From Bacteroidota bacterium (GTDB taxonomy: Bacteria; Bacteroidota; Bacteroidia; Chitinophagales; LD1), in contig CANJLD010000021.1 in NCBI GenBank assembly GCA_947475165.1, forward strand, positions 1 through 64,000: a stretch of 64,000 bases of DNA, written 5' to 3'. Below the pieces are notes generated by a model that was not told the DNA's origin, searched no databases, and saw only the letters and a list, made by a program, of their open reading frames with translations. Shown here in pieces: positions 1 to 9,076 of this stretch; within the stretch, counting starts at the first letter, position 1, and the number at the start of each line of letters is the position of its first letter. The position numbers and the translations under genes are program-made.

Positions 1-11
1 AGCAGTTGGTA

Positions 12-596
12 TCACCCCCTCCTCATCACCCATCCCCTAACCCCACTACTCTTCACCACCGTTTCATATACCAGTTCAAAGCCGAGTTTTTGGTAGATGG
101 TTACATTTTTAGGGTCTTCGGTTTTTAGCCAGAACTCGTTCATGCCTTGGGTGCGCATATCGGCAATGGCCCGGTCAATCAGTTTTCGGCTGTAGCCTTT
201 GCCGCGCGCGGAAAAGGCTACACCTACACACCAGATATAGCCATACTTTTCACCTGCATTTTCTGCTATCCATTTATCCAGTTCGCCATCGTGGTTCATT
301 AAACGCAGGGTTGTCTTTATTCCCAGGTTGAAGGGGATGGCCCACATACCCGATTTTATTTCGTGCATCAGGCCGAGCGGAAAATGTTTTCCGGGCAGCC
401 AGATTAAAGCGCCCTGCTGGTCGGGGGTGACCATTACGCCTCCATATATAGATGCCGCTTTGGAGCAATGCTTATATAAATGATGCAAACCTCTGGCGCG
501 CGCCTCTTCGGTTTTCCCCTCAAACGCATACTTCATTAACGGATAGTGCAAAAAGGCATCGCCAAGTATTTTTCCTGCCTGTTGGTGTAGGTGCAT
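12..596 (-). CDS. GNAT family N-acetyltransferase
   Basis: This 194-residue protein is a predicted cytoplasmic acyl-CoA-dependent N-acetyltransferase; the substrate is unknown. The acetyl-CoA binding motif A is visible at residues 123-140 (CVGVAFSARGKGYSRKLI), where R/Q-x-x-G-x-G/A of the family appears as ARGKGY. It is followed by the typical C-terminal strand with YQKLGFELVYE at 168-178. The first 110 residues are less conserved and probably give substrate specificity. The start at 596 is the only Met that keeps the whole fold. A possible TAtcTTTA box lies about 17 bases upstream. The stop codon falls only 12 bases from the left edge, so downstream context is not visible. Confidence 0.85.
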   Translation of the reverse strand: MHLHQQAGKILGDAFLHYPLMKYAFEGKTEEARARGLHHLYKHCSKAASIYGGVMVTPDQQGALIWLPGKHFPLGLMHEIKSGMWAIPFNLGIKTTLRLMNHDGELDKWIAENAGEKYGYIWCVGVAFSARGKGYSRKLIDRAIADMRTQGMNEFWLKTEDPKNVTIYQKLGFELVYETVVKSSGVRGWVMRRG

Positions 597-649
597 GAGG
601 TTTAAATTGGGCTAAAGATAGTTTTTTGATGTTTAGTGGCGTATAGATG

Positions 650-733
650 GATGCAGGAAAAATTTCCGATAGTATTCGAGATGTTTGCGAGGATGCAGGA
701 AAAGTTTTCGATGGATTCAGAGAGGTCTTTAAA
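650..733 (+). repeat. Four 21-bp heptad-coding repeat units (short minisatellite)
   Basis: The spacer between the GNAT and DUF218 genes holds two related 42-base blocks (650-691 and 692-733), each starting GATGCAGGAAAA. Read from an ATG at 647 they encode four heptads, DAGKISD, SIRDVCE, DAGKVFD and GFREVFK, inside a 42-codon open frame that ends at 775, overlapping the 3' end of the opposite gene. Most differences between the blocks are synonymous or conservative (I/V, D/E, two silent changes). Whether a peptide is made is unknown; I record it as a repeat rather than a gene. Confidence 0.5.
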
Positions 734-740
734 GCAGATA

Positions 741-1382
741 CTATTTCGGCAACTCAGGCAGATTATTGTGGTTAGTATGTTTTACGCGTGTCCAGAAAGT
801 TTCGCGTTTGTTGAGCGGAATAAAATTCTTTACAAAAGCAGGCGAAGCATCAATAGCGGATACCGGTAAGTAAAGTTTTTTTAGTGAGTCAACAGCAATG
901 GGTAAAATACCCATATCAGGCAAATTGGTTTGTATAAACCCTTCCAGAAAGAAAGCCTGATAGGGGTCTGCCGCCAGAGCTACTTTTTTAAAGCCGAGTT
1001 TTTGCGCCATTAAATAACTGTAGTACACATTCTCTTTACCATGCTCGGCTTGGGTTTCGGCAAAAACATGTTCGGCCGGCACACCCATAGCTTCGGCAAT
1101 CAGTTTCATGGTCTGTCCTTCTACATAAGGCGAATAGCAGGCGGCTCCAGAAAAAATAATGTTTTTGGTAATGCCCCGGTCGTATAATGTTTTTGCCCAA
1201 ATTATGCGCGCATTAAAACCATTAGTTTGCTGCTTAGTTGTATCATAAGCAATACCTGGCACAATCACTACATCGTAAGGTGCTTTGGTAAGATACTCGG
1301 CTGTCATGCGCATAGCAATCTTTTTTACGTTGCAGCTGCAGATAAAAACAATCAGGAGTAGTACTGGTAGCTTTTTTTGCAT
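741..1382 (-). CDS. DUF218 (YdcF/ElyC-like) family protein
   Basis: The 213-residue protein has a short hydrophobic N-terminus ending in a Cys (LIVFICSC), which looks like a lipoprotein signal. The body matches the DUF218 family: DVVIVPGIAY near residue 38, IIFSGAA near 75, the ETQAEHGKEN segment near 109, and AADPYQAFF near 137. Family members such as SanA, ElyC and YdcF are envelope-associated; their chemistry is not firmly established. It starts five bases after the stop of the upstream lipoprotein gene on the same strand, so the two are probably cotranscribed. Confidence 0.75.
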   Translation of the reverse strand: MQKKLPVLLLIVFICSCNVKKIAMRMTAEYLTKAPYDVVIVPGIAYDTTKQQTNGFNARIIWAKTLYDRGITKNIIFSGAACYSPYVEGQTMKLIAEAMGVPAEHVFAETQAEHGKENVYYSYLMAQKLGFKKVALAADPYQAFFLEGFIQTNLPDMGILPIAVDSLKKLYLPVSAIDASPAFVKNFIPLNKRETFWTRVKHTNHNNLPELPK

Positions 1383-1387
1383 GGCTT

Positions 1388-2134
1388 TCAGTAAATTTTT
1401 ACCTCGCTTTTCATATTTGCCTTTATAATCTCCTTGCTCTTGTCCATTACCTGGTAGTCTATCACTACCTTATTTCCAGTTTTTTTGATGGTAGCACCAG
1501 GAGCGGTGGCGGTTTTTACATCCTTATCAGATTCCACAACAATTATATACTTGAAATCTTTCATCAGGGCTTTGGTCATTTTATCGTCTTTATCGCTGCC
1601 TATCAAGCCCTCCACTGCTTTCTTGTTTAGCTCTCTTGTTAGCACTCCGTCTTTAAACTCGTAAGTGGCAGGTGGAATTGCATCCGATTTTTTCTCTTTC
1701 TCTTTTTTCATCAGCATGGTTTTCAACGCTTCGTTAAGCGATGCCACTTTATCAAAGTTGAACCTTACACCCATGATGAATTTGCCACCGGTGGTATCTA
1801 TAAATTCGCTGTAACCGCTTATGCCTTTCACGTTATTTATTCGGCCGTCTTTATTGCCTATAAAATCTTCTTTCATCTTTTCTATAGTTCCGTTTCGCAG
1901 GTCTTCTTTCTTATCGTTTTTATTTGGTTTGGTGTCAGTACTGTCGCTGGCAAATGCCTTATCCAGTTTTTCAATCATATCAATCATTTCGGTCATCATT
2001 TTGGTGGCGTCAATACTGTAGGTAAACGTGCCGGTGCCGTCTTTATGTATCAAAATTTTTTCTTCAATTCCGAAGCAACTTGATAAGGTGAGACAAACAA
2101 CTAAGAGTGGAATAAGATTTAATTTCTGTTTCAT
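1388..2134 (-). CDS. Predicted lipoprotein of unknown function
   Basis: A 248-residue protein with a clear lipoprotein signal peptide (LTLSSC, Cys at residue 20). The mature part begins with EEKILIHKDGTGTFTYSID, a beta-rich opening seen in several secreted lipoproteins of Bacteroidota, followed by a Lys/Asp-rich helical stretch around residues 48-95 and a Lys-rich patch near 145 (MKKEKEKK). I do not recognise a named domain. It is the first gene of a two-gene unit with the DUF218 gene and is divergent from the methyltransferase gene. Confidence 0.7.
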   Translation of the reverse strand: MKQKLNLIPLLVVCLTLSSCFGIEEKILIHKDGTGTFTYSIDATKMMTEMIDMIEKLDKAFASDSTDTKPNKNDKKEDLRNGTIEKMKEDFIGNKDGRINNVKGISGYSEFIDTTGGKFIMGVRFNFDKVASLNEALKTMLMKKEKEKKSDAIPPATYEFKDGVLTRELNKKAVEGLIGSDKDDKMTKALMKDFKYIIVVESDKDVKTATAPGATIKKTGNKVVIDYQVMDKSKEIIKANMKSEVKIY

Positions 2135-2228
2135 GATGTTTGAATTTATGATGCCAAATAAAATAAAAAGACTTAGCGCAGCTGAACATTATTTTGCGTG
2201 TCTTATGTTATTTTGTTTAAAATCGCCT

Positions 2229-2882
2229 ATGAGTTTTAAAAGATGGCTAACGCTGCCGCCCAAGTTCCGGCACATCCAAAAATTTATCGGTAATCAGCCT
2301 TTCCGCCTGCTCGATATTGGCGCGGGTAATCATTCGGCTTCTAAAACCAAACAGTGGTTTGCCAACTGCGAATATCACGGGGTAGATTTAGATAAGAACT
2401 ACAACAACGATGAGCAGGATTTTAAAGCCATGCATGCTTTCTATGAAATGAATTTAGAAGCATTGAACTTTGATGCCATACCGGATAACTATTTCGATTT
2501 TATAATGATGGCGCATGTGGTAGAGCATTTAAAGAATGGCGATTTGGTGATAGAAAAATTATTCAAAAAACTGCGAACCGGTGGAATGATATATATGGAG
2601 TTTCCGGGTTACCGTTCCACACAATTTCCTCGCATGGAAGGCACTTTAAATTTTTATGACGACCCAACGCATGTGCGCATTTATTCGGTAGCAGAACTTA
2701 TGAACCTTTGTTTACGAAACGGTATGGAAGTGGTAGAAGGCGGCACCCGGAGACATTTTCAAAACCTGTTGCTTATGCCATTTAAAATTCCTCACAATCT
2801 GCTTGTTTATCGCAAAATTGTGCCCAGCATTTTTTGGGATTTTTTCGGTTTTGCCGAATTTGTATTAGCCCGCAGGATGTAA
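2229..2882 (+). CDS. Class I SAM-dependent methyltransferase
   Basis: From the chosen start this is 217 residues. The SAM-binding motif I is RLLDIGAGNHSASKTKQW and the acidic end of strand two is YHGVDLDKNY, so a type 11/25 small-molecule methyltransferase fold is well supported; the substrate is unknown. Motif IV-V region reads FDFIMMAHVVEHLKNGD. The frame is open upstream to 2028 and ATGs at 2133 and 2151 are alternatives, but those overlap or abut the start of the opposite gene and add a poorly conserved N-terminus. The ATG at 2229 gives the compact family start MSFKRWLTLPPKF. The stop lies eight bases before the convergent helicase gene. Confidence 0.75.
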   Translation: MSFKRWLTLPPKFRHIQKFIGNQPFRLLDIGAGNHSASKTKQWFANCEYHGVDLDKNYNNDEQDFKAMHAFYEMNLEALNFDAIPDNYFDFIMMAHVVEHLKNGDLVIEKLFKKLRTGGMIYMEFPGYRSTQFPRMEGTLNFYDDPTHVRIYSVAELMNLCLRNGMEVVEGGTRRHFQNLLLMPFKIPHNLLVYRKIVPSIFWDFFGFAEFVLARRM

Positions 2883-2890
2883 ACGGGGTA

Positions 2891-4231
2891 TTATCTTTTT
2901 CGTTTCGGTTTCTGTCCTCGTGTTTTAGGCTTGCCGTATTTTTCACGCATCTTATCTGCCCGGGTTATTTTGGGTCCGTTTACTTTTTTGTTCTTGTCTA
3001 TTTTTTCATGAAAAGCAGCACCGGTCGGTACTTTGCGCGGAGCTTTCAATTCTAAATTAGGTTGATACACTTTCGGCATTTCATCGCGCGTAAGTTCCGT
3101 AGATATTTCAAGTTCCTCGGGCAATTCAATTACCGGAATTTGATAATTCATCAGGGTTTCAATCCGGTCACGTCCCTCCGCATCTTTAGGAGTAATAAAG
3201 GCAATGGCAATTCCTTTTTTATCGGCACGTCCTGTTCTTCCTATTCTGTGAATATAGTTTTCAGGCACTTCGGGTAAATCGAAATTGATAACGTGTGTTA
3301 CTTCCGAAATATCGATACCGCGCGCAACAATATCGGTGGCAATTAAAACTTTGTAAGCACCGGCATGAAACTGCCGAACGGTTTCAAACCGGTGATTCTG
3401 CGATTTGTTGGAGTGAATAATTCCTGTTTGTCCGGCAAAATTTCCTTCCAGTTGCTCGAACACATCATCGGCTAATTTTTTAGTGGCGGTAAACACAAGC
3501 ACCTTGCTCATGGCTTCATCGCGAAGTAAAAAGCGCAGCAAATTTACCTTGGTATAAAAATTTGGAACCTCATAAGCGGTTTGTAAAATATTAGCGAGCG
3601 GAGTACCGGTGGGCGCAGCTTCTATCTTTGCCGGTTGATTAAAGAAATCGTGAATCAACGCTTCTACATCTTCTGTCATGGTAGCCGAAAACATAATGTT
3701 CTGCCGCTTGAGCGGAAGCAAATCAAGAATCAATTTCAGTTGCGCACGAAAACCAAGGTCGAGCATTTCATCAACTTCATCTATCACTAATTTCTTAATG
3801 GCTTTTAATTTCAACACACCTTTCAGCGACATGTCAATCAACCTGCCTGGTGTGGCTACAATGGCATCGGCACCCTGCATTACCTCAGCTTTTTGGGTGT
3901 TGATGTTGGTTCCGCCATAAACACCAACTGCTGTAAACGAATTGTATTTGCACAGTTTCTTAATTTCTTCCAATACCTGCACTACTAATTCGCGCGTTGG
4001 CACAAGAATTAAAATCTGCGGCACTTTATCTTTCGAGTATTTCCATTGACGAATGCAAGGGAGAAGGTAAGCAAATGTTTTACCGGTACCGGTTTGTGCT
4101 ATGCCCACCACATCGCATCCGCTCATTACTACAGAAAATGCCTTCTCCTGAATATTAGTAGCACGTGTATAGCCTAAATCGTTCAGCGCATTTAAAAGCG
4201 GAGTGTTCAGGTTCAATTCATCAAAATTCAT
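2891..4231 (-). CDS. DEAD-box-family ATP-dependent RNA helicase with DEVD motif
   Basis: The 446-residue protein has the helicase core in order: Q-motif region (ATNIQEK, 24-30), Walker A AQTGTGKT (45-52), PTREL (78-82), TPGRLID (127-133), motif II DEVD (151-154), SAT (182-184), a restriction of the form RGIDI (304-308) and motif VI HRIGRTGR (328-335). A basic tail (KPKRKR) ends the protein, as in RhlE-type helicases of Bacteroidota that act in ribosome assembly or RNA decay. Motif II is DEVD, not DEAD, and the proline common in the Q motif is Asn. It is divergent from the hydroxylase gene. A TAcaTTCG box about 24 bases upstream may be its promoter. Confidence 0.9.
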   Translation of the reverse strand: MNFDELNLNTPLLNALNDLGYTRATNIQEKAFSVVMSGCDVVGIAQTGTGKTFAYLLPCIRQWKYSKDKVPQILILVPTRELVVQVLEEIKKLCKYNSFTAVGVYGGTNINTQKAEVMQGADAIVATPGRLIDMSLKGVLKLKAIKKLVIDEVDEMLDLGFRAQLKLILDLLPLKRQNIMFSATMTEDVEALIHDFFNQPAKIEAAPTGTPLANILQTAYEVPNFYTKVNLLRFLLRDEAMSKVLVFTATKKLADDVFEQLEGNFAGQTGIIHSNKSQNHRFETVRQFHAGAYKVLIATDIVARGIDISEVTHVINFDLPEVPENYIHRIGRTGRADKKGIAIAFITPKDAEGRDRIETLMNYQIPVIELPEELEISTELTRDEMPKVYQPNLELKAPRKVPTGAAFHEKIDKNKKVNGPKITRADKMREKYGKPKTRGQKPKRKR

Positions 4232-4334
4232 CAGCCGTTATTTTGTGCGAATGTAGCCTAACGCGCAGACTTGCGAAGTTTTCAGAAGCTCATAATGGCT
4301 GAATTCCAATTACTTTTTATTTTGTGTTACGGTT

Positions 4335-5174
4335 ATGACAAACGAAGTTTTCGGTATTAATAGATTTGACGAAAAGGCAGTAGTTATTACGCTGTTGGCG
4401 TTTGGTATTGCTGAGGCATTGTTGGGTTCTTACAAAAATTCCAAACGCACTTGGCACGATTACCTAGCAGAGTTGGTTAGTTTTCCGCAACTCACCATTC
4501 TTATTCAGCCCGGTGTTATTTTGCTCGTAGGTTTTTGGGGGCGGCATTTTTTCCCTGAATTGGAGAATAAATTTATAGTTGTGGCTTATGGTTTTCAGTT
4601 TCTAATTCTAATTATTATAGAAGATTTACCGCAATACTGGTGGCACCGGTTGGCGCATCATTCGCCTTTGCTCTGGAAATTTCATGTAGCGCATCATGCT
4701 GCACCAGCTATGGGTGTAGGGGTGGTGTTCCGCAATGCTGCTTTATACTATTTGCTCATGCCAAATATATGGCTGGCATCTGTGGCAGTGTTTCTTGGGT
4801 TCGGCAAAGTGTATATAGTTTATACGGCAATCAAACTGCTCATTATTATTGGTGCACATAGCGAGGTGCGGTGGGATAGTTTTTTCTATCGCCATAAAAT
4901 TCTTCACCCACTCGCGTGGCTACTGGAACATACTATATCTACTCCTGCTACACACTTTGCACATCATGGGCTTACCAACGATGATGGCATAAGTAACAAC
5001 AACGGCAACTTCGGCAATATGCTTTTTATATGGGACCAGCTTTTCGGCACTGCTAAGTTTACCAGAAAGTATCCTTCTGTATTCGGCATAGAAAACGACC
5101 CGAAAGATTCATGGTATGTGATGTTGTATTATCCGTTTGTAAAATCGAAGAAGAAAGACAGTGCATTGAAGTAA
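4335..5174 (+). CDS. Sterol desaturase / fatty acid hydroxylase family membrane protein
   Basis: A 279-residue integral membrane protein with hydrophobic segments near residues 15-31, 55-70, 82-98 and 135-172. The di-iron histidine clusters of the superfamily are present: HRLAHH (104-109), HVAHH (117-121) and THFAHHG (206-212), with HSEVRW (175-180) as an additional His site. Such enzymes hydroxylate or desaturate lipids or carotenoids using O2; the substrate here cannot be told. It stands alone, 53 bases before the next gene, with no pathway neighbours. Confidence 0.85.
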   Translation: MTNEVFGINRFDEKAVVITLLAFGIAEALLGSYKNSKRTWHDYLAELVSFPQLTILIQPGVILLVGFWGRHFFPELENKFIVVAYGFQFLILIIIEDLPQYWWHRLAHHSPLLWKFHVAHHAAPAMGVGVVFRNAALYYLLMPNIWLASVAVFLGFGKVYIVYTAIKLLIIIGAHSEVRWDSFFYRHKILHPLAWLLEHTISTPATHFAHHGLTNDDGISNNNGNFGNMLFIWDQLFGTAKFTRKYPSVFGIENDPKDSWYVMLYYPFVKSKKKDSALK

Positions 5175-5226
5175 TCTTGGGTTGTTGCTGGTTACAATAA
5201 CAGGTGTAAAATTTTACTTTAGAATT

Positions 5227-5724
5227 ATGAAACTACAAAAGTACATCCTCCTCTTTTTATTGCTTACAGGCATAACCGGTTTAGAGGCACAAAATGTTTT
5301 GCAGAAACAATTAGTAGGTAAATGGAAATTATCCGCCATGAAATTTAAGGGCTTATACATTGATTTTAGTAGCGAGGAGAAGCTGAGAAAAACTGCCTAC
5401 GAATCCTTCACCAGTCTAAAGGGAAGCCTTACCGCAGAAAATTCTGCTAAAGTAGAAGAGGTAGCTGTTGTGTTCAAAGAACAATTTTCGAAACTATTTC
5501 TTGATTTTAATGCAGACAATACTTATTCAGGTGTTATTGAATTAGAAGGGAAGAACGATGATGCCACCGGTAAGTATTCTATAAAAAACAAGCAGCTTAT
5601 TTTAACCGAAGACGGAATAAAGACGATAGAAAAAATTGATTTTGAAATGCCGGACAGCAACACCTTTTTTTGGAAAAAGATAGATGATGGTGAGAAAATG
5701 GAGATAATTTTTACCAGACGCTAG
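5227..5724 (+). CDS. Secreted lipocalin-like protein of unknown function
   Basis: The protein of 165 residues starts at the ATG giving a signal peptide (KYILLFLLLTGITGLEAQ); an upstream in-frame ATG at 5182 would add an unlikely 15-residue extension. The mature protein contains LVGKWKLSAMKF, a long helix, and a beta-rich half with DNTYSGVIEL, ATGKYSIKNKQLILTEDG. This G-x-W plus DNTYSG pattern is what Bacteroidota lipocalin-like domain proteins show. Function is unknown. A TActTTAG box lies about ten bases upstream of the start. Confidence 0.65.
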   Translation: MKLQKYILLFLLLTGITGLEAQNVLQKQLVGKWKLSAMKFKGLYIDFSSEEKLRKTAYESFTSLKGSLTAENSAKVEEVAVVFKEQFSKLFLDFNADNTYSGVIELEGKNDDATGKYSIKNKQLILTEDGIKTIEKIDFEMPDSNTFFWKKIDDGEKMEIIFTRR

Positions 5725-5741
5725 TTGAAAGAATTCACTCT

Positions 5742-6167
5742 TTATTTTACTTCAGCATAATCATCCAGAAGTTCCGAGAGCATATTCGCAAACTTGTAAA
5801 TGGCTCTTTCGTTTAATTCAATCGCTTTCAGTTCTTGCTCTTCATAAAGTGTAAGTGTTGCGGCTTGCTGTTTTATGTGAACCACAAATACAAACTTGGT
5901 GTTTGCTTTTGTTTCGTTAGTGCTTTCAAAGGTTTTGCTGAAATGATAATCTACAACATCAATATTCAGTTCCTCTTTTAGCTCACGAATAAGTGCTTGC
6001 TCAGGCGTTTCATTTTCTTCCACTTGCCCGCCAAATAAATCCCAATGGTTGGGGAAAGAAATCTCCGGTTTATCATCGCGCAAGTAAATCAGCAGATTGT
6101 TATTGCATTCGAATAAAATGCGGTGGCCACCTGTTGCATTATCGGAACTTCGGTTTACTTTACGCAA
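5742..6167 (-). CDS. Nudix hydrolase
   Basis: The 141-residue protein carries a Nudix box at residues 47-69: G at 47, E at 53, then RELKEEL at 61-67, matching GX5EX7REUXEE. The final hydrophobic position is kept but the usual Gly is replaced (LNID). Nudix enzymes hydrolyse nucleoside diphosphates linked to another moiety; the substrate is not predictable. FPNHWDLFGG just before the box is typical of the fold. The gene is divergent from the mannosidase with a 16-base gap, so the promoters must lie inside the neighbouring genes or overlap. Confidence 0.85.
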   Translation of the reverse strand: MRKVNRSSDNATGGHRILFECNNNLLIYLRDDKPEISFPNHWDLFGGQVEENETPEQALIRELKEELNIDVVDYHFSKTFESTNETKANTKFVFVVHIKQQAATLTLYEEQELKAIELNERAIYKFANMLSELLDDYAEVK

Positions 6168-6183
6168 AGAAAATTAAATCACC

Positions 6184-8382
6184 ATGCGTAAACTTCTTCT
6201 CGCAGTCCTTCTTCCGCTTCAACTGTTTGCCAACAAAGATTTTCTGTATATAAAATATGTTGACCCGTTTATAGGCACCGGCGGGCACGGTCACACTTTC
6301 CCTGGACCAACCATGCCTTTTGGTATGGTGCAGTTAAGTCCTGATACGCGCCTGCACGGTTGGGATGGTTGCTCAGGTTATCATTATAGCGATAAAAAGA
6401 TTTATGGTTTTTCACACACGCATTTGAGCGGCACCGGTTGCAGCGATTATGGCGATGTTCTTTTAATGCCCACCGTTGGCAAAGTTCATTTCAGCAATAA
6501 AAAATATTCTTCGTCTTTTAAAAAGGAAAGCGAGAAAGCCACTGCGGGTTGCTACACCGTGTTTTTAGATAAGCCAAAAGTAAAAGTAGAACTCGCGGCT
6601 ACTACACGCACCGGTCTGCACAAATACACGTTTCCGAAATCTTCTTCATCCAATATTATTCTCGACCTCACGCATCGTGATTTTGTGAAGCAAGGCGAAA
6701 TAAATATCACTGGTAGCTACGAAATAAGCGGCAAGCGCGTGAGCAAGGAGTGGGCAGATAATCAGATTGTGTATTTCGTTATTCAGTTTTCGAAACCGTT
6801 TACTAAATCAGGAATAGCAAAAGCAGATGCCGTGAACACAGACTCTAAACATGACACCGGTTCGCTGCTGAAAGCATTTGTAAGTTTTGAAACCGAAGAA
6901 GGCGAAGTGATTTATGCAAAGGTGGGCATCAGCGCAGTGAGTATAGAAGGCGCGCGCAAAAATTTACTGGCTGAGCAACCTAGGTTTGATTTTGATAAAA
7001 CAGTTATAGATGCAAAAACAGCATGGAATAATGAGTTTGGAAGAATTGCTGTGGAGAGTAAAGATGAAAACGTGTTGCGTACGTTTTACACCGCCATGTA
7101 TCACGCCATGACACCTCCGAATATTTACAACGATGTGGATGGTAAATATCGCGGCAGAGATTTTGAAGTGTATGAAGCAATCAACTTTAATTACTACACC
7201 GTATTTTCGCTTTGGGATACTTACCGCGCTCTGCATCCGCTGCTTACTATCATTGATAAAAAGCGCAGTTCAGATTTTATGAACACTTTCATTCATCAGT
7301 TTCAGGAAGGCGGACGGTTACCGGTGTGGGAACTTTCGAGTTGCGAAACATGGTGCATGATTGGTTACCACGCTATACCGGTAATTGCCGAAGCGGTGAT
7401 GAAAGACGTGACCGGTTTTGATGCGAACAAAGTTTATGAAGCAATGAAGTTCAGCGCGATGGAAGACAAGAACGCGCTGAAGAGTTACAAAGAGAACGGC
7501 TACATTAAATATATGGGCGATGGACAAAGTGTTTCGCGCACATTGGAATATGCTTATGATGATTGGTGTATTGCGCAAGTGGCGAAGAAACTCGGTAAGA
7601 CCGAAGACTACGCTTACTTTACTAAACGCGCACAGAGTTATAAAAATCTCTTTGATGCGTCTACCGGTTTTATGTGTCCGCGTCAGGATGGTTTTATGTC
7701 GCCTTTTGACCCGTATAAGGTTGACCACAATTACACCGAGGGCAACGCATGGCAGTATTCGTTTTATGTGCCGCAAGATTTAAGTGGACAAATGAAACTA
7801 CTTGGCGGTAAAGAAAAACTCGCAGCTTTTCTCGATACTTTATTTACTACTTCCAGCAAACTAACCGGTCACAAGCAACCCGATATTTCGGGAATGATTG
7901 GGCAGTATGTACACGGCAACGAACCGAGCCATCAGATTGCTTACGAATATGATTATGCAGGGCAGGCATGGAAAACACAAAGGATGGTGCGCAGAATTAT
8001 GACCGAAATGTATCGCGCACAACCGGACGGACTCTCCGGCAACGAAGACTGCGGACAGATGAGCGCCTGGTATGTTTTCAGTGCGCTGGGTTTTTATCCT
8101 GTATGTCCGGGTAGCGATCATTATGCTATAGGCTCACCAGTGCTTGATAAGGCAAATATTCGTTTAGAGAACGGCAAAACATTTACCATTACTGCCAACA
8201 ACAATTTGAACGGAAATGTTTACATAGCTTCCGCTAAACTGAATGGAGCCAACTACACCAGGAGCTATTTAAACTACACCGACATTGCCAATGGTGGAAC
8301 CCTCGAACTAAACATGAGTGCCGAGCCCAACAAAAACTGGGGAAGCGCGGAAGGAGATTTGCCTGTGACGAAGATTGAATAA
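6184..8382 (+). CDS. GH92 family alpha-mannosidase, secreted
   Basis: A 732-residue protein with a signal peptide (LLLAVLLPLQLFA) followed at once by the GH92 hallmark VDPFIGTGGHGHTFPGP, then PFGMVQLSPDT and YGFSHTHLSGTGC. The catalytic barrel carries NEPSHQ (579-584) and GNEDCGQMSAWY (from 619), which in characterised members supply the general acid and the calcium/base site. GH92 enzymes are calcium-dependent exo-alpha-mannosidases that trim N-glycans or yeast mannan. Length matches the family. No SusC/SusD pair or other glycosidase is adjacent, so this is not part of a visible polysaccharide utilisation locus. Confidence 0.93.
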   Translation: MRKLLLAVLLPLQLFANKDFLYIKYVDPFIGTGGHGHTFPGPTMPFGMVQLSPDTRLHGWDGCSGYHYSDKKIYGFSHTHLSGTGCSDYGDVLLMPTVGKVHFSNKKYSSSFKKESEKATAGCYTVFLDKPKVKVELAATTRTGLHKYTFPKSSSSNIILDLTHRDFVKQGEINITGSYEISGKRVSKEWADNQIVYFVIQFSKPFTKSGIAKADAVNTDSKHDTGSLLKAFVSFETEEGEVIYAKVGISAVSIEGARKNLLAEQPRFDFDKTVIDAKTAWNNEFGRIAVESKDENVLRTFYTAMYHAMTPPNIYNDVDGKYRGRDFEVYEAINFNYYTVFSLWDTYRALHPLLTIIDKKRSSDFMNTFIHQFQEGGRLPVWELSSCETWCMIGYHAIPVIAEAVMKDVTGFDANKVYEAMKFSAMEDKNALKSYKENGYIKYMGDGQSVSRTLEYAYDDWCIAQVAKKLGKTEDYAYFTKRAQSYKNLFDASTGFMCPRQDGFMSPFDPYKVDHNYTEGNAWQYSFYVPQDLSGQMKLLGGKEKLAAFLDTLFTTSSKLTGHKQPDISGMIGQYVHGNEPSHQIAYEYDYAGQAWKTQRMVRRIMTEMYRAQPDGLSGNEDCGQMSAWYVFSALGFYPVCPGSDHYAIGSPVLDKANIRLENGKTFTITANNNLNGNVYIASAKLNGANYTRSYLNYTDIANGGTLELNMSAEPNKNWGSAEGDLPVTKIE

Positions 8383-8419
8383 AAATTTATAATGTGGGAA
8401 CTGGCAAAAAAGGATAGAA

Positions 8420-9076
8420 CTATCCCACCAAAATATTCTGTGCCGCCAGTTTAGAGAGAGTTATCTTTTTGCTTTTGCCCAGCTTAATTACAAATGAATT
8501 ATCAAACTCAATAACCTCTGAAATTTCTACAGCGGTGCCAAGATGAATTTCGAGCGAATCGAGATACTGCAATAGTTTAGCTGAACTATCCTTAACGCCA
8601 ATTACTTTCCCTTTGTCGCCCGCCTTCATTTTTGAGAGTAGGATTTGCTTTACAATTTTAATGTTACCTGAGGCATCGGGGATTGGGTCGCCATGCGGGT
8701 CGAACTGCGGATGACCGAGAAATTTATCGAGCTTATCAATCATTTCTTCTGATTGAATATGTTCGAGTTGTTCAGCAATGTCATGAATTTTATCCCAACT
8801 GTAACCGAGTTTTTCTACTAAGAAAACTTCCCACAGGCGGTGCTTGCGGACAATTGATTTTGCAATTTTCTCTCCCTCTTTAGTTAAGCGAACTCCTTGA
8901 TATTTTTCGTAGGTGATAATTTTTTTCTGCTTCAGTTTCTTCATCATATCAGTTACTGAAGCTGCGGTAGCACTTACTTGCTTGGCAATATCGTTGGTGG
9001 AAATGTTTTCATCGCCATCTTCGCTGAGGTGGAAAATTGCTTTGATGTAATTTTCTTCGGTGCTGGAGTAAATCAT
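8420..9076 (-). CDS. DtxR/MntR-type metal-dependent transcriptional regulator
   Basis: The 218-residue protein has an N-terminal winged helix (residues 1-60; TEENYIKAIFHL, then NDIAKQVSATAASVTDMMKKL), a dimerisation and metal-binding helical domain with HRLWEVFLVEKLGYSWDKIHD and HIQSEEM, and a C-terminal SH3/FeoA-like domain from about residue 145. These proteins repress metal uptake genes when iron or manganese is bound. No transporter gene is adjacent. A TATTTTTG box (9081-9088 on the complement) ends only four bases before the ATG, so the transcript may be leaderless or nearly so. Confidence 0.88.
   Translation of the reverse strand: MIYSSTEENYIKAIFHLSEDGDENISTNDIAKQVSATAASVTDMMKKLKQKKIITYEKYQGVRLTKEGEKIAKSIVRKHRLWEVFLVEKLGYSWDKIHDIAEQLEHIQSEEMIDKLDKFLGHPQFDPHGDPIPDASGNIKIVKQILLSKMKAGDKGKVIGVKDSSAKLLQYLDSLEIHLGTAVEISEVIEFDNSFVIKLGKSKKITLSKLAAQNILVG

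Noticed and set aside
7318-7776. A 152-codon antisense frame inside the GH92 gene
   Set aside because: Shadow of a well-supported gene, with a basic, atypical composition.
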